Assembly: GCF_018402495.1 (NCBI RefSeq)
Contig: NZ_JAGYIU010000001.1
Coordinates: forward strand, 868,001 to 932,000
Source of the DNA: Pseudoalteromonas sp.
GTDB taxonomy: Bacteria; Pseudomonadota; Gammaproteobacteria; Enterobacterales; Alteromonadaceae
DNA length: 64,000 bases
Direction of reading: 5' to 3'
Shown: one piece after another, positions 48,515 through 57,084 of the stretch
Position numbering within the stretch: the stretch's first letter is position 1
Layout: each line of letters starts with the position of its first letter
Notes under the pieces: model-generated
The model's database searches: none
What the model was told of the DNA's origin: nothing
What the model saw: the letters and a program-made list of their open reading frames with translations, nothing else
Translations under genes and position numbers: made by a program

Positions 48515-50256
48515 CCGTGCTCACCAAACTGCATTTTACATAACGCAGAATAAGTGCCGTCGTTAGCAAGTAACTCAGTATGCGTACCACTTTCGATAAC
48601 TTGACCGCTGTCTATTACATAAATGCGGTCACTCTTTTCAATAGTCGATAACCTATGCGCAATCACAATAGAGGTTTTATCTTTCATTAATGAATCAAGT
48701 GCATGTTGAATGAGTTTTTCTGACTCAGTATCCAATGCTGAGGTCGCTTCATCTAAAATTAAAATTGGTGCATCTTTTAAAATAGCACGTGCAATCGCGA
48801 TACGTTGACGCTGCCCGCCCGATAGCATCACCCCATTTTCGCCAACCATAGTATTAAGTTGCTCAGGTAAATCTTTCACAAACTCCCACACATGCGCCTG
48901 TTTAGCAACAGCTAAAAGCTCTTGTTCAGACACCTCTCGCTGCAGCCCATAACAAATATTATTTGCAATTGTGTCATTAAAAAGCACCACTTGTTGCGAT
49001 ACTAAAGCAAATTGACGACGTAAATCGGTAAGCTTATATTCATTAAGTGCAATACCATCAAGTAATATTTCACTGGGCGCTTCTAAATCATAATAGCGAG
49101 GTAATAAGTTTGATATGGTTGATTTACCCGAGCCTGAGCGACCAACAAGCGCAATACTTTCACCGGCTTGTATTCTCATTGATAAATTGTTTAATACTGG
49201 CTCGTCTTTAGTTGGGTACTTAAAGGTAACATTTTTTACCTCAATATGACCTTTAACTTTATCAACCGATAAGTTGCCGGTGTCTTTTTCTATTTCTTCA
49301 TCTAGTATTAAAAATACACTCTGCGCAGCTGAAATACCTCGTTGTAAATCACTGTTCACATTGGCAAGTTGCTTTAACGGACGCAGTAACATCATCATCG
49401 AAGAAATTAATACCACAAAATCCCCAGAGCTAATACTGTCTATCATAGAGGGCATAGACACCACCCATAAAATGACCGCCATGGCACTGGCAGCTAAAAT
49501 TTGAATGATAGACACACTTAATGCCTTAGTCGCATCCATTTTGATACGTTGCTGGCGATTATGATTATTAATTTTAGAAAATTGATCAATTTCTTGGGTT
49601 TGACCACCAAAACCGTGGATCACTTTGTGACCACTGAGCATTTGCTCTGCGCTACGTGTTACCTGCCCCATCGCAGACTGAATATTTTTAGATATATGAC
49701 GAAAACGTTTAGATACCACAGCTACAATGATAGCCACTAGCGGGATAATAACTAAAAAGATTAACGATAATTGCCAGCTGGTATAAAACATCACTGCCAG
49801 TAAAAACACCACAAAGGCACCTTCACGAACAACAATAAGCAATGCTTTGGTAATCGCTTGTTGTACTTGTTCGGTATCAAAGGTAATTTTTGAAATTAAG
49901 TCGCCGGTTGAGTTTTTATCATGAAACGATACCGGTAAGTGTAATATATGTTCAAATAACTCTTGGCGCAGTGCGCGAACCACTTGCGAGCCTACATAAC
50001 TTAAACAGTAAGATGACATAAAATTAAATACGCCGCGTCCTATCACCAGCGCAACAACCACAAATGGCGCATAAGTAAGTACCTGACTATTACGCTCATT
50101 TAAACCTTCATCGATAAACGGCTTCATCAGTTGGATGAATAATGCATCCATACCTGAATAGCCTATCATTCCAATAATTGCGACGATGGCAACCGACTTA
50201 TAGGTGCCAACGTAAGAAACAAGCCGTTTATAAATTTGTGTAGTACTTTGATCCAT
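48511..50256 (-). CDS. msbA: Lipid A export ABC transporter MsbA
   Basis: MsbA flips lipid A-core from the inner to the outer leaflet of the cytoplasmic membrane. The 581-residue half-transporter has six N-terminal helices (about residues 15-310). The ATPase domain follows with Walker A ALVGRSGSGKSTISNL, signature LSGGQRQRIAIARAI, Walker B ILILDEATSALDTESE and the switch histidine in IVIAHRLSTI. Length and order match E. coli MsbA (582). It is first in the tightly overlapping msbA-lpxK-ycaR-kdsB-rlu-tcdA array, 60 bp after comEC. The comEC-msbA-lpxK order is also that of E. coli (ycaI-msbA-lpxK). Confidence 0.96.
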   Translation of the reverse strand: MDQSTTQIYKRLVSYVGTYKSVAIVAIIGMIGYSGMDALFIQLMKPFIDEGLNERNSQVLTYAPFVVVALVIGRGVFNFMSSYCLSYVGSQVVRALRQELFEHILHLPVSFHDKNSTGDLISKITFDTEQVQQAITKALLIVVREGAFVVFLLAVMFYTSWQLSLIFLVIIPLVAIIVAVVSKRFRHISKNIQSAMGQVTRSAEQMLSGHKVIHGFGGQTQEIDQFSKINNHNRQQRIKMDATKALSVSIIQILAASAMAVILWVVSMPSMIDSISSGDFVVLISSMMMLLRPLKQLANVNSDLQRGISAAQSVFLILDEEIEKDTGNLSVDKVKGHIEVKNVTFKYPTKDEPVLNNLSMRIQAGESIALVGRSGSGKSTISNLLPRYYDLEAPSEILLDGIALNEYKLTDLRRQFALVSQQVVLFNDTIANNICYGLQREVSEQELLAVAKQAHVWEFVKDLPEQLNTMVGENGVMLSGGQRQRIAIARAILKDAPILILDEATSALDTESEKLIQHALDSLMKDKTSIVIAHRLSTIEKSDRIYVIDSGQVIESGTHTELLANDGTYSALCKMQFGEHG

Positions 50257-50316
50257 AACACTCTCTAAAACCAGTGACAGCCTCTATTGTATCCTTAGCA
50301 ACAGCAAAACAAAACG

Positions 50317-52584
50317 TCAATCTTTGATAAACCAATAACTTTCCTGCGCCCTTGCAGTAGTTAACTCAAGGTGCTTAGCATAAAAATCAACCCGAACTTG
50401 TCCTACATCACCGGTGCTATATTGATTGGCATTTATTTTATTGTAACGCTCAACTACCGCTTTACTTGGAAATTGCCATTTACCTTTAAATGCACTTGAG
50501 TGAATGACCCATTTTGGGTTTACCGCCTTTATAAACTCGTCACTAGAGGAACTATCGCTACCGTGATGCGGACTCACCAAAACAGTACTGTGTAAATTAT
50601 AACCCTTTTCAATCAACTGAAATTCTCGCGCCTTTGATATGTCGCCAGTGAGTAGCACACTGTGGTTTGCATCCGAAACTTTAACCACACAAGAGTTATC
50701 ATTGTTGTTATTAAACTCCCCTTTAGCAAAGGTTTGAATACTCAATCCATGAAAGTTCAATTGTGTTGTTCTACAGTCGTTAGAAGCGTTATGAGGATGA
50801 AAATAATCAAAGCTCATTGCATAGCCAGCGGCTTTAAAATGTGCAACACCTCCGGCATGGTCGTTATCTTGATGACTGACAATCGCAGTACTTACCGTTA
50901 GGTTATGGGCATTAATATAAGGTAGTAGTACACTAGGAACCCGGCTAAAACGATTAAAGTAACTTGGACCAAAGTCATAAATAAACGCATGTTTATCCTT
51001 CACTATTAATACCATTAAGCCATGGCCCACATCAAAGACGTTCAACTGCCAAAGGCTTGTTTGCGTAAAGTAATAATTAAACAATAAAGTCAAAAGCGGA
51101 ATGCACGCCAGTATGCGCAGTTCAATAAAATAAACTAAAGGAACCATACTATAAAGCAGCACTACAGTGGTTATACTTATTTGACCGACATTAAACCAAC
51201 GTATGTGTTCAGGTATTTCTTGCAACATTTGATATATGTATTGCAGTGGAAAATCATACAACACAATAAATGCATGCCAATCGGTAAATAACCCCAACAA
51301 CACACTTAAGAATAAAGCAGGCATTAATACAAAAGATAAAATGGGAATAGCCACCAGATTTAAAACTAAACCCGCTAAACTCACGCCATTAAAAAAGTAC
51401 AATGACAGCGGTAACAACCCAATAAATAATCCCAGTTGAATAACAAAAAGAGTGCGTACGTTAGCTAATAGTGAATGACCTCGCAGTGGAAACTGCTTTA
51501 CAACCATAAAAATAATACATACCGCTAAAAATGAAAAATATAAACCCGGATTAAGCAAACTAAATGGGTTAACAGCTAAAATAATAACCAACGCATATAA
51601 AATACTTCGCCATCTAAGCGCTTGCTTCGCTAAATAATAAAGTAGCAAATAACAACCCAACATAATTAAGGCGCGGGTTGCCGAAATAATAAAATCACTC
51701 AAGTAAACATAAATAAAAGCGGCAACAAAGCCAGCAGCGCTATAAAAAATAGAAATATTTAATGACTGATTTAGCTCAGGCTTAATCAACTTAAGTAAAC
51801 ACCGCACGACAAAATAACAAAATCCAAAAACCAAAGAGATATGCAACCCAGAAATAGCCAGTAAATGACTTAATCCAAGACTTTGCATTAATTGTTTATG
51901 CTCAAAGGTCATTAATGACTTGTCTCCGGTTAAGAGCACGTAATATAGCCAATTAAGCTCAGCGCTACTAACTAGCTTTTTGATGTAAGCCCGATAAGCA
52001 GTGATATGATCATTTTGTGGGAGGTTGTAAATCGCTAATTGCTTATTTAATACTCTGCCTTTAAATGCTATTTTTTGTGTAAAGGCATACAGTTGACTGT
52101 CGAACACAGTAAAATTTTTAATTCCCCTAAATTTATTCAGTCTAACTTGTGCATCAAACGTATCACCGGAGTGAATAGGTTGTGTTGAATTAATACTTAA
52201 TAACGCATTAGGAGCTCTAAACTGACTATATTGGTGCGCTTCTAAACGATTTATTTTAACTTTTACGTATTGCGGAGGCACTGAAGAAATAACCTCTTCA
52301 ACAACAACATTGACAGAATAAGCATACTTTTCGTGCTGATTGGGTAATTCAAATGAGTAAAACAAAGTAAAATGTATTGCTACACAACAAATAGCGCAAA
52401 TAAAGCCTAACAATACAGTTAAAAACGGCTTAAAATACACGCTCACAATCAGGATTGAAATTGTGATTACTGTAAATTCAAAGCTTTGGTAAAAAAACAC
52501 GGTAACAACAACACCGATAGCAAACCCAAGGCTAAACCCAACAGATGTATATGGTTGCTTTAAATGGCTAAAAAAACGATCCAA
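50317..52584 (-). CDS. comEC: ComEC/Rec2 DNA internalisation protein
   Basis: ComEC forms the inner-membrane channel that carries single-stranded DNA into the cytoplasm during natural transformation. The 755 residues have N-terminal helices and a DUF4131 region, then the multi-helix competence domain around LLTGDKSLMTFEHKQLM and LSHLLAISGLHISLVFG. The C-terminal metallo-beta-lactamase domain has NVFDVGHGLMVLIV, IVSHQDNDHAGGVAHFK and VLVSPHHGSDSSSS, so its metal-binding residues look intact. The start is a TTG at 52584 that overlaps the divergent DUF2062 gene by 21 bp. A later GTG at 52500 would cut into the first helix. Confidence 0.93.
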   Translation of the reverse strand: MDRFFSHLKQPYTSVGFSLGFAIGVVVTVFFYQSFEFTVITISILIVSVYFKPFLTVLLGFICAICCVAIHFTLFYSFELPNQHEKYAYSVNVVVEEVISSVPPQYVKVKINRLEAHQYSQFRAPNALLSINSTQPIHSGDTFDAQVRLNKFRGIKNFTVFDSQLYAFTQKIAFKGRVLNKQLAIYNLPQNDHITAYRAYIKKLVSSAELNWLYYVLLTGDKSLMTFEHKQLMQSLGLSHLLAISGLHISLVFGFCYFVVRCLLKLIKPELNQSLNISIFYSAAGFVAAFIYVYLSDFIISATRALIMLGCYLLLYYLAKQALRWRSILYALVIILAVNPFSLLNPGLYFSFLAVCIIFMVVKQFPLRGHSLLANVRTLFVIQLGLFIGLLPLSLYFFNGVSLAGLVLNLVAIPILSFVLMPALFLSVLLGLFTDWHAFIVLYDFPLQYIYQMLQEIPEHIRWFNVGQISITTVVLLYSMVPLVYFIELRILACIPLLTLLFNYYFTQTSLWQLNVFDVGHGLMVLIVKDKHAFIYDFGPSYFNRFSRVPSVLLPYINAHNLTVSTAIVSHQDNDHAGGVAHFKAAGYAMSFDYFHPHNASNDCRTTQLNFHGLSIQTFAKGEFNNNNDNSCVVKVSDANHSVLLTGDISKAREFQLIEKGYNLHSTVLVSPHHGSDSSSSDEFIKAVNPKWVIHSSAFKGKWQFPSKAVVERYNKINANQYSTGDVGQVRVDFYAKHLELTTARAQESYWFIKD

Positions 52585-53070
52585 CGGTTTTTACCCGATC
52601 CAAATAAAATTAGACATCACAAATCACTGAGGGTATTTGGTCGTCTTTTACATGATGCTAACCTTTGGCATTTAAATAGACGCTCAGCAAGGGGAGCATT
52701 TGCCATTGGGCTATTTTTTGCGTTCATCCCTGTTCCTTTCCAAATGGTATTAGCGGCGGCTGCAGCCATAATTTTAAGAGTTAACTTACCTATATCCGTT
52801 GCGTTAGTTTGGATCACTAACCCGCTCACTATGCCGCCTATTTTTTACGCTTCCTACTTAGTTGGTACATTAGTCCTTAACCAACCCGAACAACATTTTG
52901 CCTTTGAGGCAAGCTGGGCGTGGTTTATAGAAAGCTTGAGTACTATTGGACCTGCATTTTTAGTAGGCTCTTTAGTATGCGCATCTATCGCCAGTATTAT
53001 TGGCTACTTTGGTATAGACTTTATCTGGCGCCGCTCGGTAAGGCGCGCTTGGTTAATGCGAAATAATTAG
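52564..53070 (+). CDS. DUF2062 membrane protein
   Basis: A 168-residue protein with an N-terminal basic segment (RFLPDPNKIRHHKSLRVFG) and three or four membrane helices. The DUF2062 core is RRSARGAFAIGLFFAFIPVPFQMVLAAAAA and ITNPLTMPPIFYASYLVG. The C-terminus is Arg-rich (WRRSVRRAWLMRNN). The family is widespread and its function is not established; a role in the envelope is a guess. Its 5' end overlaps the comEC 5' end head-to-head, so the two promoters must lie inside each other's coding sequence. A strong terminator follows. Confidence 0.87.
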   Translation: MAKKTIQRFLPDPNKIRHHKSLRVFGRLLHDANLWHLNRRSARGAFAIGLFFAFIPVPFQMVLAAAAAIILRVNLPISVALVWITNPLTMPPIFYASYLVGTLVLNQPEQHFAFEASWAWFIESLSTIGPAFLVGSLVCASIASIIGYFGIDFIWRRSVRRAWLMRNN

Positions 53071-53106
53071 CCTCCATTGCTTTAAATACTCAGCTAACTA
53101 TAGACG

Positions 53107-53138
53107 AAAAAACCCAACCTGTTAAGTTGGGTTTTTTT
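53107..53138. terminator. Bidirectional terminator between DUF2062 and DUF3466 genes
   Basis: The stem AAACCCAACCT / AGTTGGGTTT is flanked by T-runs on both strands, between convergent genes. Confidence 0.88.
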
Positions 53139-53164
53139 GTTATTCTATTAAAGATTCAGAGTAC

Positions 53165-54904
53165 TTAAAAACTAAACACTCGTCTTAAGCCAACCAGTGG
53201 TAGTAGTAATAAACCAAACCAAGAAAAGCTCGCTGAGTTGCGTTCATAAAATTCAGCATCGGGCGCTTTACAGTTTTCGACTTCGCCATCAGTAATAGGC
53301 GTCAATTTTACTGCCACAGCAACACTTTCATATTGAATATTACCGTTAACATCGGTAACCACTTCACCGAGTGAATCGCGTTTCTCAACTGTTTTAGTCG
53401 CTACACCGAATACTTCGTTGTTTTCATTTATCGATTTAGCTTCTGCCATTTTATAACTAAAACTAGTTTCACCATCGCTATCATAACAAGGTAACAAGCT
53501 GTTTAAGTTAATAATTTTATCATCGCCGATTTTATAAATGAACGCCTCTGAGCGACGTGAATTATCTGATTGGCCAATCTCCCCTTCACCAACAATGTAT
53601 CCTTGATTATTAATATCATTCGCATATGAGTTTGAACTTATAAAATAATCTTCAGGGAATACTGTTGTGTCGGTATTTATATCGTGATAGTAAAGCTTAT
53701 TTCTTAATGAGCCTTCAATACGCTTGGTCGCAAAACCGACAACAATATCATCATCATTGATTGCCAGTGCTTTACCACCTTGCCACTCATCACGTTGTTC
53801 AAGAAAGTCAACAACCTCTCCCTCTTTAAAGTAAGCTGGCATTGTTAGAATTGTCGAATCCCTATCAAAATAACGAGTATTGGAATAACCAGCTGCCACC
53901 CCATTTTTATTAACCGCTAATGCATTACTAATAAACGGGTTAGTATTTTCATCTTCTTTTGGTGTTAATGCTAACCCTAAAATTTCAGTAGAGACTACAT
54001 TATAATTACTGTCAAGTGTCCATTTAACCGCTGATTTATTAAATATACCACGCGTGTTTCTACTATTAAAAGACTCAATACACGCCATTTCTGGTTCATC
54101 AAGGCCATCACAATTATCAGTAAGAGATTTTTGTCGCTCAGTAGGAATGCTCACTGATACATTACCAACCACAAAGTAACCTGTGTCGGTAGCAACAATA
54201 TCTGTCGCTTGACTCGTTCCGCCATACTCAGTAAATTCTGGAACGAGTGGCACTTCAATGCCCTCCTCAGAAATTACAATACCACGCTCTATAAAGTCTC
54301 TGGTAAACCAAGTTTCTTCTTCAGTTTCACCCTCTGGTATAAAAGTGATTTTATCAAAGGGTGCACTGCCCCAACCAACGGTAGTACCATCCTGTGCAAC
54401 CGCATTATAAAAGTCGCTTGTAGAGCGTGTTAACCCCTCATAATCAACAGAAGCAATATCAAACAAAGGCTGCTCTGTGATCACACCACTGTTGTAGCGT
54501 GTAGCAATGACCGATCTAATCTTTTGATATTCGAAATTAGTGGATAAGTTTGACAAAAAACGAACCATAAATGTGTGCGCATCAGCATTAGTATAGATAG
54601 CGTCGTTATTTTCTATATCATCAAGTGTAAACGTAATTTGTTTATCACTAAGCTCAAATGTATCTACTTCACGGTCGTAAGCGGTATTAATTAAACTATC
54701 GGTAAAATCAATATAACTAATATCAATGGGGAGATTATATAAGCCATTCGCAAGCCCAATAACATGTCCGTTTTCACTCACATCGGTAACATATGTATGT
54801 TTTGCGCCTTCAAAATTACCTAGTTCAGTTAATTGATACGTTGCACTTAATGCCGATGTACTTAGTGTTGCTAACACACTGGCCGCGAGTAATTTATATT
54901 TCAT
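53165..54904 (-). CDS. DUF3466 exported protein with C-terminal sorting-like tail
   Basis: A 579-residue precursor. A Sec signal peptide (KLLAASVLATLSTSALSA, cut after about residue 20) is followed by repeated units around VSENGHVIGLA, AINDDDIVVGFA and INNQGYIVGEGEI. These resemble the short D/N-x-G-x-V-V-G beta repeats of HAF-type propeller proteins, and the DUF3466 family is defined by them. The C-terminus is a Ser-rich stretch, a hydrophobic segment WFGLLLLPLVGL and an Arg pair, as in GlyGly-CTERM sorting tails. So it is probably anchored or processed at the surface. It is last in the rlmKL-grx-uup operon, 8 bp after uup. The function is unknown. Confidence 0.8.
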   Translation of the reverse strand: MKYKLLAASVLATLSTSALSATYQLTELGNFEGAKHTYVTDVSENGHVIGLANGLYNLPIDISYIDFTDSLINTAYDREVDTFELSDKQITFTLDDIENNDAIYTNADAHTFMVRFLSNLSTNFEYQKIRSVIATRYNSGVITEQPLFDIASVDYEGLTRSTSDFYNAVAQDGTTVGWGSAPFDKITFIPEGETEEETWFTRDFIERGIVISEEGIEVPLVPEFTEYGGTSQATDIVATDTGYFVVGNVSVSIPTERQKSLTDNCDGLDEPEMACIESFNSRNTRGIFNKSAVKWTLDSNYNVVSTEILGLALTPKEDENTNPFISNALAVNKNGVAAGYSNTRYFDRDSTILTMPAYFKEGEVVDFLEQRDEWQGGKALAINDDDIVVGFATKRIEGSLRNKLYYHDINTDTTVFPEDYFISSNSYANDINNQGYIVGEGEIGQSDNSRRSEAFIYKIGDDKIINLNSLLPCYDSDGETSFSYKMAEAKSINENNEVFGVATKTVEKRDSLGEVVTDVNGNIQYESVAVAVKLTPITDGEVENCKAPDAEFYERNSASFSWFGLLLLPLVGLRRVFSF

Positions 54905-54912
54905 TTTATTCC

Positions 54913-56829
54913 TTACTGCTGATTCTTTAATTCTTCAAGTTCTTCCCAACGCTCAAAAGCGGCTTCAAGGTCAGACTCAAGCTGGGCTAAATGGTTCAAT
55001 TCCTTAGCTGTTATATTGCTGTCTTGCTTGAAAAAGTCTTCATGACTGACTCGTTCTTGTTGTTTTTCAAGCTCAGCTTCAAGCTGTTCCATTTTATTAG
55101 GTAGTTGCTCTAGTTCAAGTTTTAATTTGTAAGAGAGTTTGTTTGCTTTGTTATTACTTTTAACTGCTGCTGGCTCAGGTTTTTCAACCTTTTTAACCGG
55201 CTGTTGGTGCTCCTTTTTTTCTTGCTCTGCCAAATAGTTCGTATAGGCTTCATAGTCACTATAACCACCAACGATATCTGTTACCTTGCCGTTACCCTCA
55301 AAGGCCCATACACTCGAACAGGTATTATCAATAAACTCACGGTCATGGCTAACTATCAGCACAGTACCTTGGTATTGATTGATGATATCTTCTAGTAACT
55401 CTAACGTTTCTATGTCTAAGTCGTTGGTAGGCTCATCAAGAACCAATATATTTGATGGCTTTAAGAATAACTTAGCCAGAAGTAATCTATTTTTTTCACC
55501 ACCTGAGAGCGCTTTTACGGGGGTACGAGCACGTGCTGGTGGAAACAAAAAGTCTTGTAAATAACCTAATACATGACGAGAGCGCCCGCCCATCATCACT
55601 TCTTGCTTACCCTCAGCCACGTTATCTTGAACGGTCGCTTCTTCATCGAGCTTTTCACGGTATTGATCAAAATAAGCAAATTCTAAATTAACACCTTGCT
55701 TTATTTCGCCACTGTCAGCTTTTAAATCACCAAATAGTAATTTTAATAGTGTTGTTTTACCAATGCCGTTAGGGCCGACTAATCCAATACGATCACCACG
55801 CATAACCAAAGTAGAGAAGTCATCAGCAATGATTTTATCTTTAAATGCATGGTTTAAGTGTTTCGCTTCAAACACTAATTTACCTGAACGATCAGCCGTT
55901 TCAATATTGAAATCGGTTTTGCCTACTTGATCAACGCGTTTTTTACGCTCATTACGTAATTGTTTAAGCTCACGAACTCGCCCTTCGTTACGCGTACGGC
56001 GCGCTTTAACGCCTTGGCGGATCCAGGCTTCTTCTTCTGCTAAGCGTTTGTCGAACAAGGCATTTTGTGTTTCTTCCACTTTTAAATCATGGGCTTTTTG
56101 CTCTAAATACGTGGCATAATCACCTGGGTAAGAAATGAGTTTACCGCGATCTAAATCTAAAATACGCGTTGCAACGGCGCGAATAAAAGCACGGTCATGA
56201 GATATAAAGACAATCCCGCCTTTAAACTCTTTCAAAAATTGCTCTAACCACATTACACTCATCATATCTAAGTGGTTGGTAGGCTCATCGAGTAATAATA
56301 AATCAGGCTCGCTCACTAGCGCACGTGCGAGTGCAACTTTTCGTAACCAACCACCGGAGAGGGATTCGAGTTTTGCATCAGGAGTTAATTCTAACTGGGT
56401 TAATACAAGTTGAATTCGGCTATCAAAACGCCAGCCATCAGCGGCTTCTAGCTGATTCGATAAACGTTCTAATTTATTGAGTAATTGATCAGTACAATCG
56501 GTTTGCAGCTGTGTACTCACATGATGAAAATCAATAAGTAAATTAGCAATTTCAGGCATACCTTGGGCAACATAATCAAATACAGTGCCGCTTGCCCCTT
56601 TTGGTGGATCTTGTTCTAAACGCGATATTTTTAAACTACCGACTTGGTTTATTTCGCCATCATCAAGTACGACTTGGCCATCTAAGACTTTTAAAAGCGT
56701 TGATTTACCTGCACCATTACGACCCACAATACACACACGTTCACCGCTTTCTATTACCGCATCGGCATTATCTAATAAGGGGTGCGTGCCGTAAGCTAAT
56801 TGTGCTTTTGAAATTCTAATTAAATCCAT
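54913..56829 (-). CDS. uup: ABC-F family ATPase Uup
   Basis: Uup is a soluble, membrane-domain-free ABC-F protein that acts on ribosomes and affects transposon excision and replication-linked processes. The 638 residues contain two ATPase domains: Walker A GRNGAGKSTLLKV, signature LSGGWLRKVALARAL and Walker B LLLLDEPTNHLD, then GPNGIGKTTLLKL, LSGGEKNRLLLAKL and ILVLDEPTNDLD. An ABC-F linker rich in Arg/Lys lies between them. A C-terminal coiled coil (about residues 560-638, with LELEQLPNKMEQLEAELEKQ) is the DNA-binding domain of Uup. It lies 9 bp after the glutaredoxin-like gene, in the same transcript as rlmKL. Confidence 0.95.
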   Translation of the reverse strand: MDLIRISKAQLAYGTHPLLDNADAVIESGERVCIVGRNGAGKSTLLKVLDGQVVLDDGEINQVGSLKISRLEQDPPKGASGTVFDYVAQGMPEIANLLIDFHHVSTQLQTDCTDQLLNKLERLSNQLEAADGWRFDSRIQLVLTQLELTPDAKLESLSGGWLRKVALARALVSEPDLLLLDEPTNHLDMMSVMWLEQFLKEFKGGIVFISHDRAFIRAVATRILDLDRGKLISYPGDYATYLEQKAHDLKVEETQNALFDKRLAEEEAWIRQGVKARRTRNEGRVRELKQLRNERKKRVDQVGKTDFNIETADRSGKLVFEAKHLNHAFKDKIIADDFSTLVMRGDRIGLVGPNGIGKTTLLKLLFGDLKADSGEIKQGVNLEFAYFDQYREKLDEEATVQDNVAEGKQEVMMGGRSRHVLGYLQDFLFPPARARTPVKALSGGEKNRLLLAKLFLKPSNILVLDEPTNDLDIETLELLEDIINQYQGTVLIVSHDREFIDNTCSSVWAFEGNGKVTDIVGGYSDYEAYTNYLAEQEKKEHQQPVKKVEKPEPAAVKSNNKANKLSYKLKLELEQLPNKMEQLEAELEKQQERVSHEDFFKQDSNITAKELNHLAQLESDLEAAFERWEELEELKNQQ

Positions 56830-56838
56830 AGTTAATCT

Positions 56839-57084
56839 TTACTCTTGTTCTGCTTGCGCTAAAAACTGCTGCGCCTGAGCTGCAGTAAAAGGCCAAAATA
56901 ATTGCTGGCCTTGTTGATTTTTTAAAACCGGAATACTGATTTGATATGCTAAAATTAATGAGTCATCACTCATAATATCAATAAGCTGTAACTCATCAGT
57001 TGATGAAAGTAGCGGTTTTAACAGTTGCTCTGCTTGTTCACACAAGTGGCAACCGTCTGTATGATATAAAACCCATTTAGCCAT
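56839..57084 (-). CDS. Glutaredoxin-like small protein (DUF836)
   Basis: An 81-residue thioredoxin-fold protein with the redox motif CHLCEQAEQLL at residues 11-21 (Cys-x2-Cys) and the cis-proline segment YQISIPVLKNQQG near residue 55. This matches the glutaredoxin-like DUF836 family, whose electron donor and targets are not known. It overlaps the rlmKL stop by 8 bp and precedes uup by 9 bp. In E. coli the gene order here is rlmL-uup without it, so this is a lineage-typical insertion into a conserved pair. Confidence 0.88.
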   Translation of the reverse strand: MAKWVLYHTDGCHLCEQAEQLLKPLLSSTDELQLIDIMSDDSLILAYQISIPVLKNQQGQQLFWPFTAAQAQQFLAQAEQE

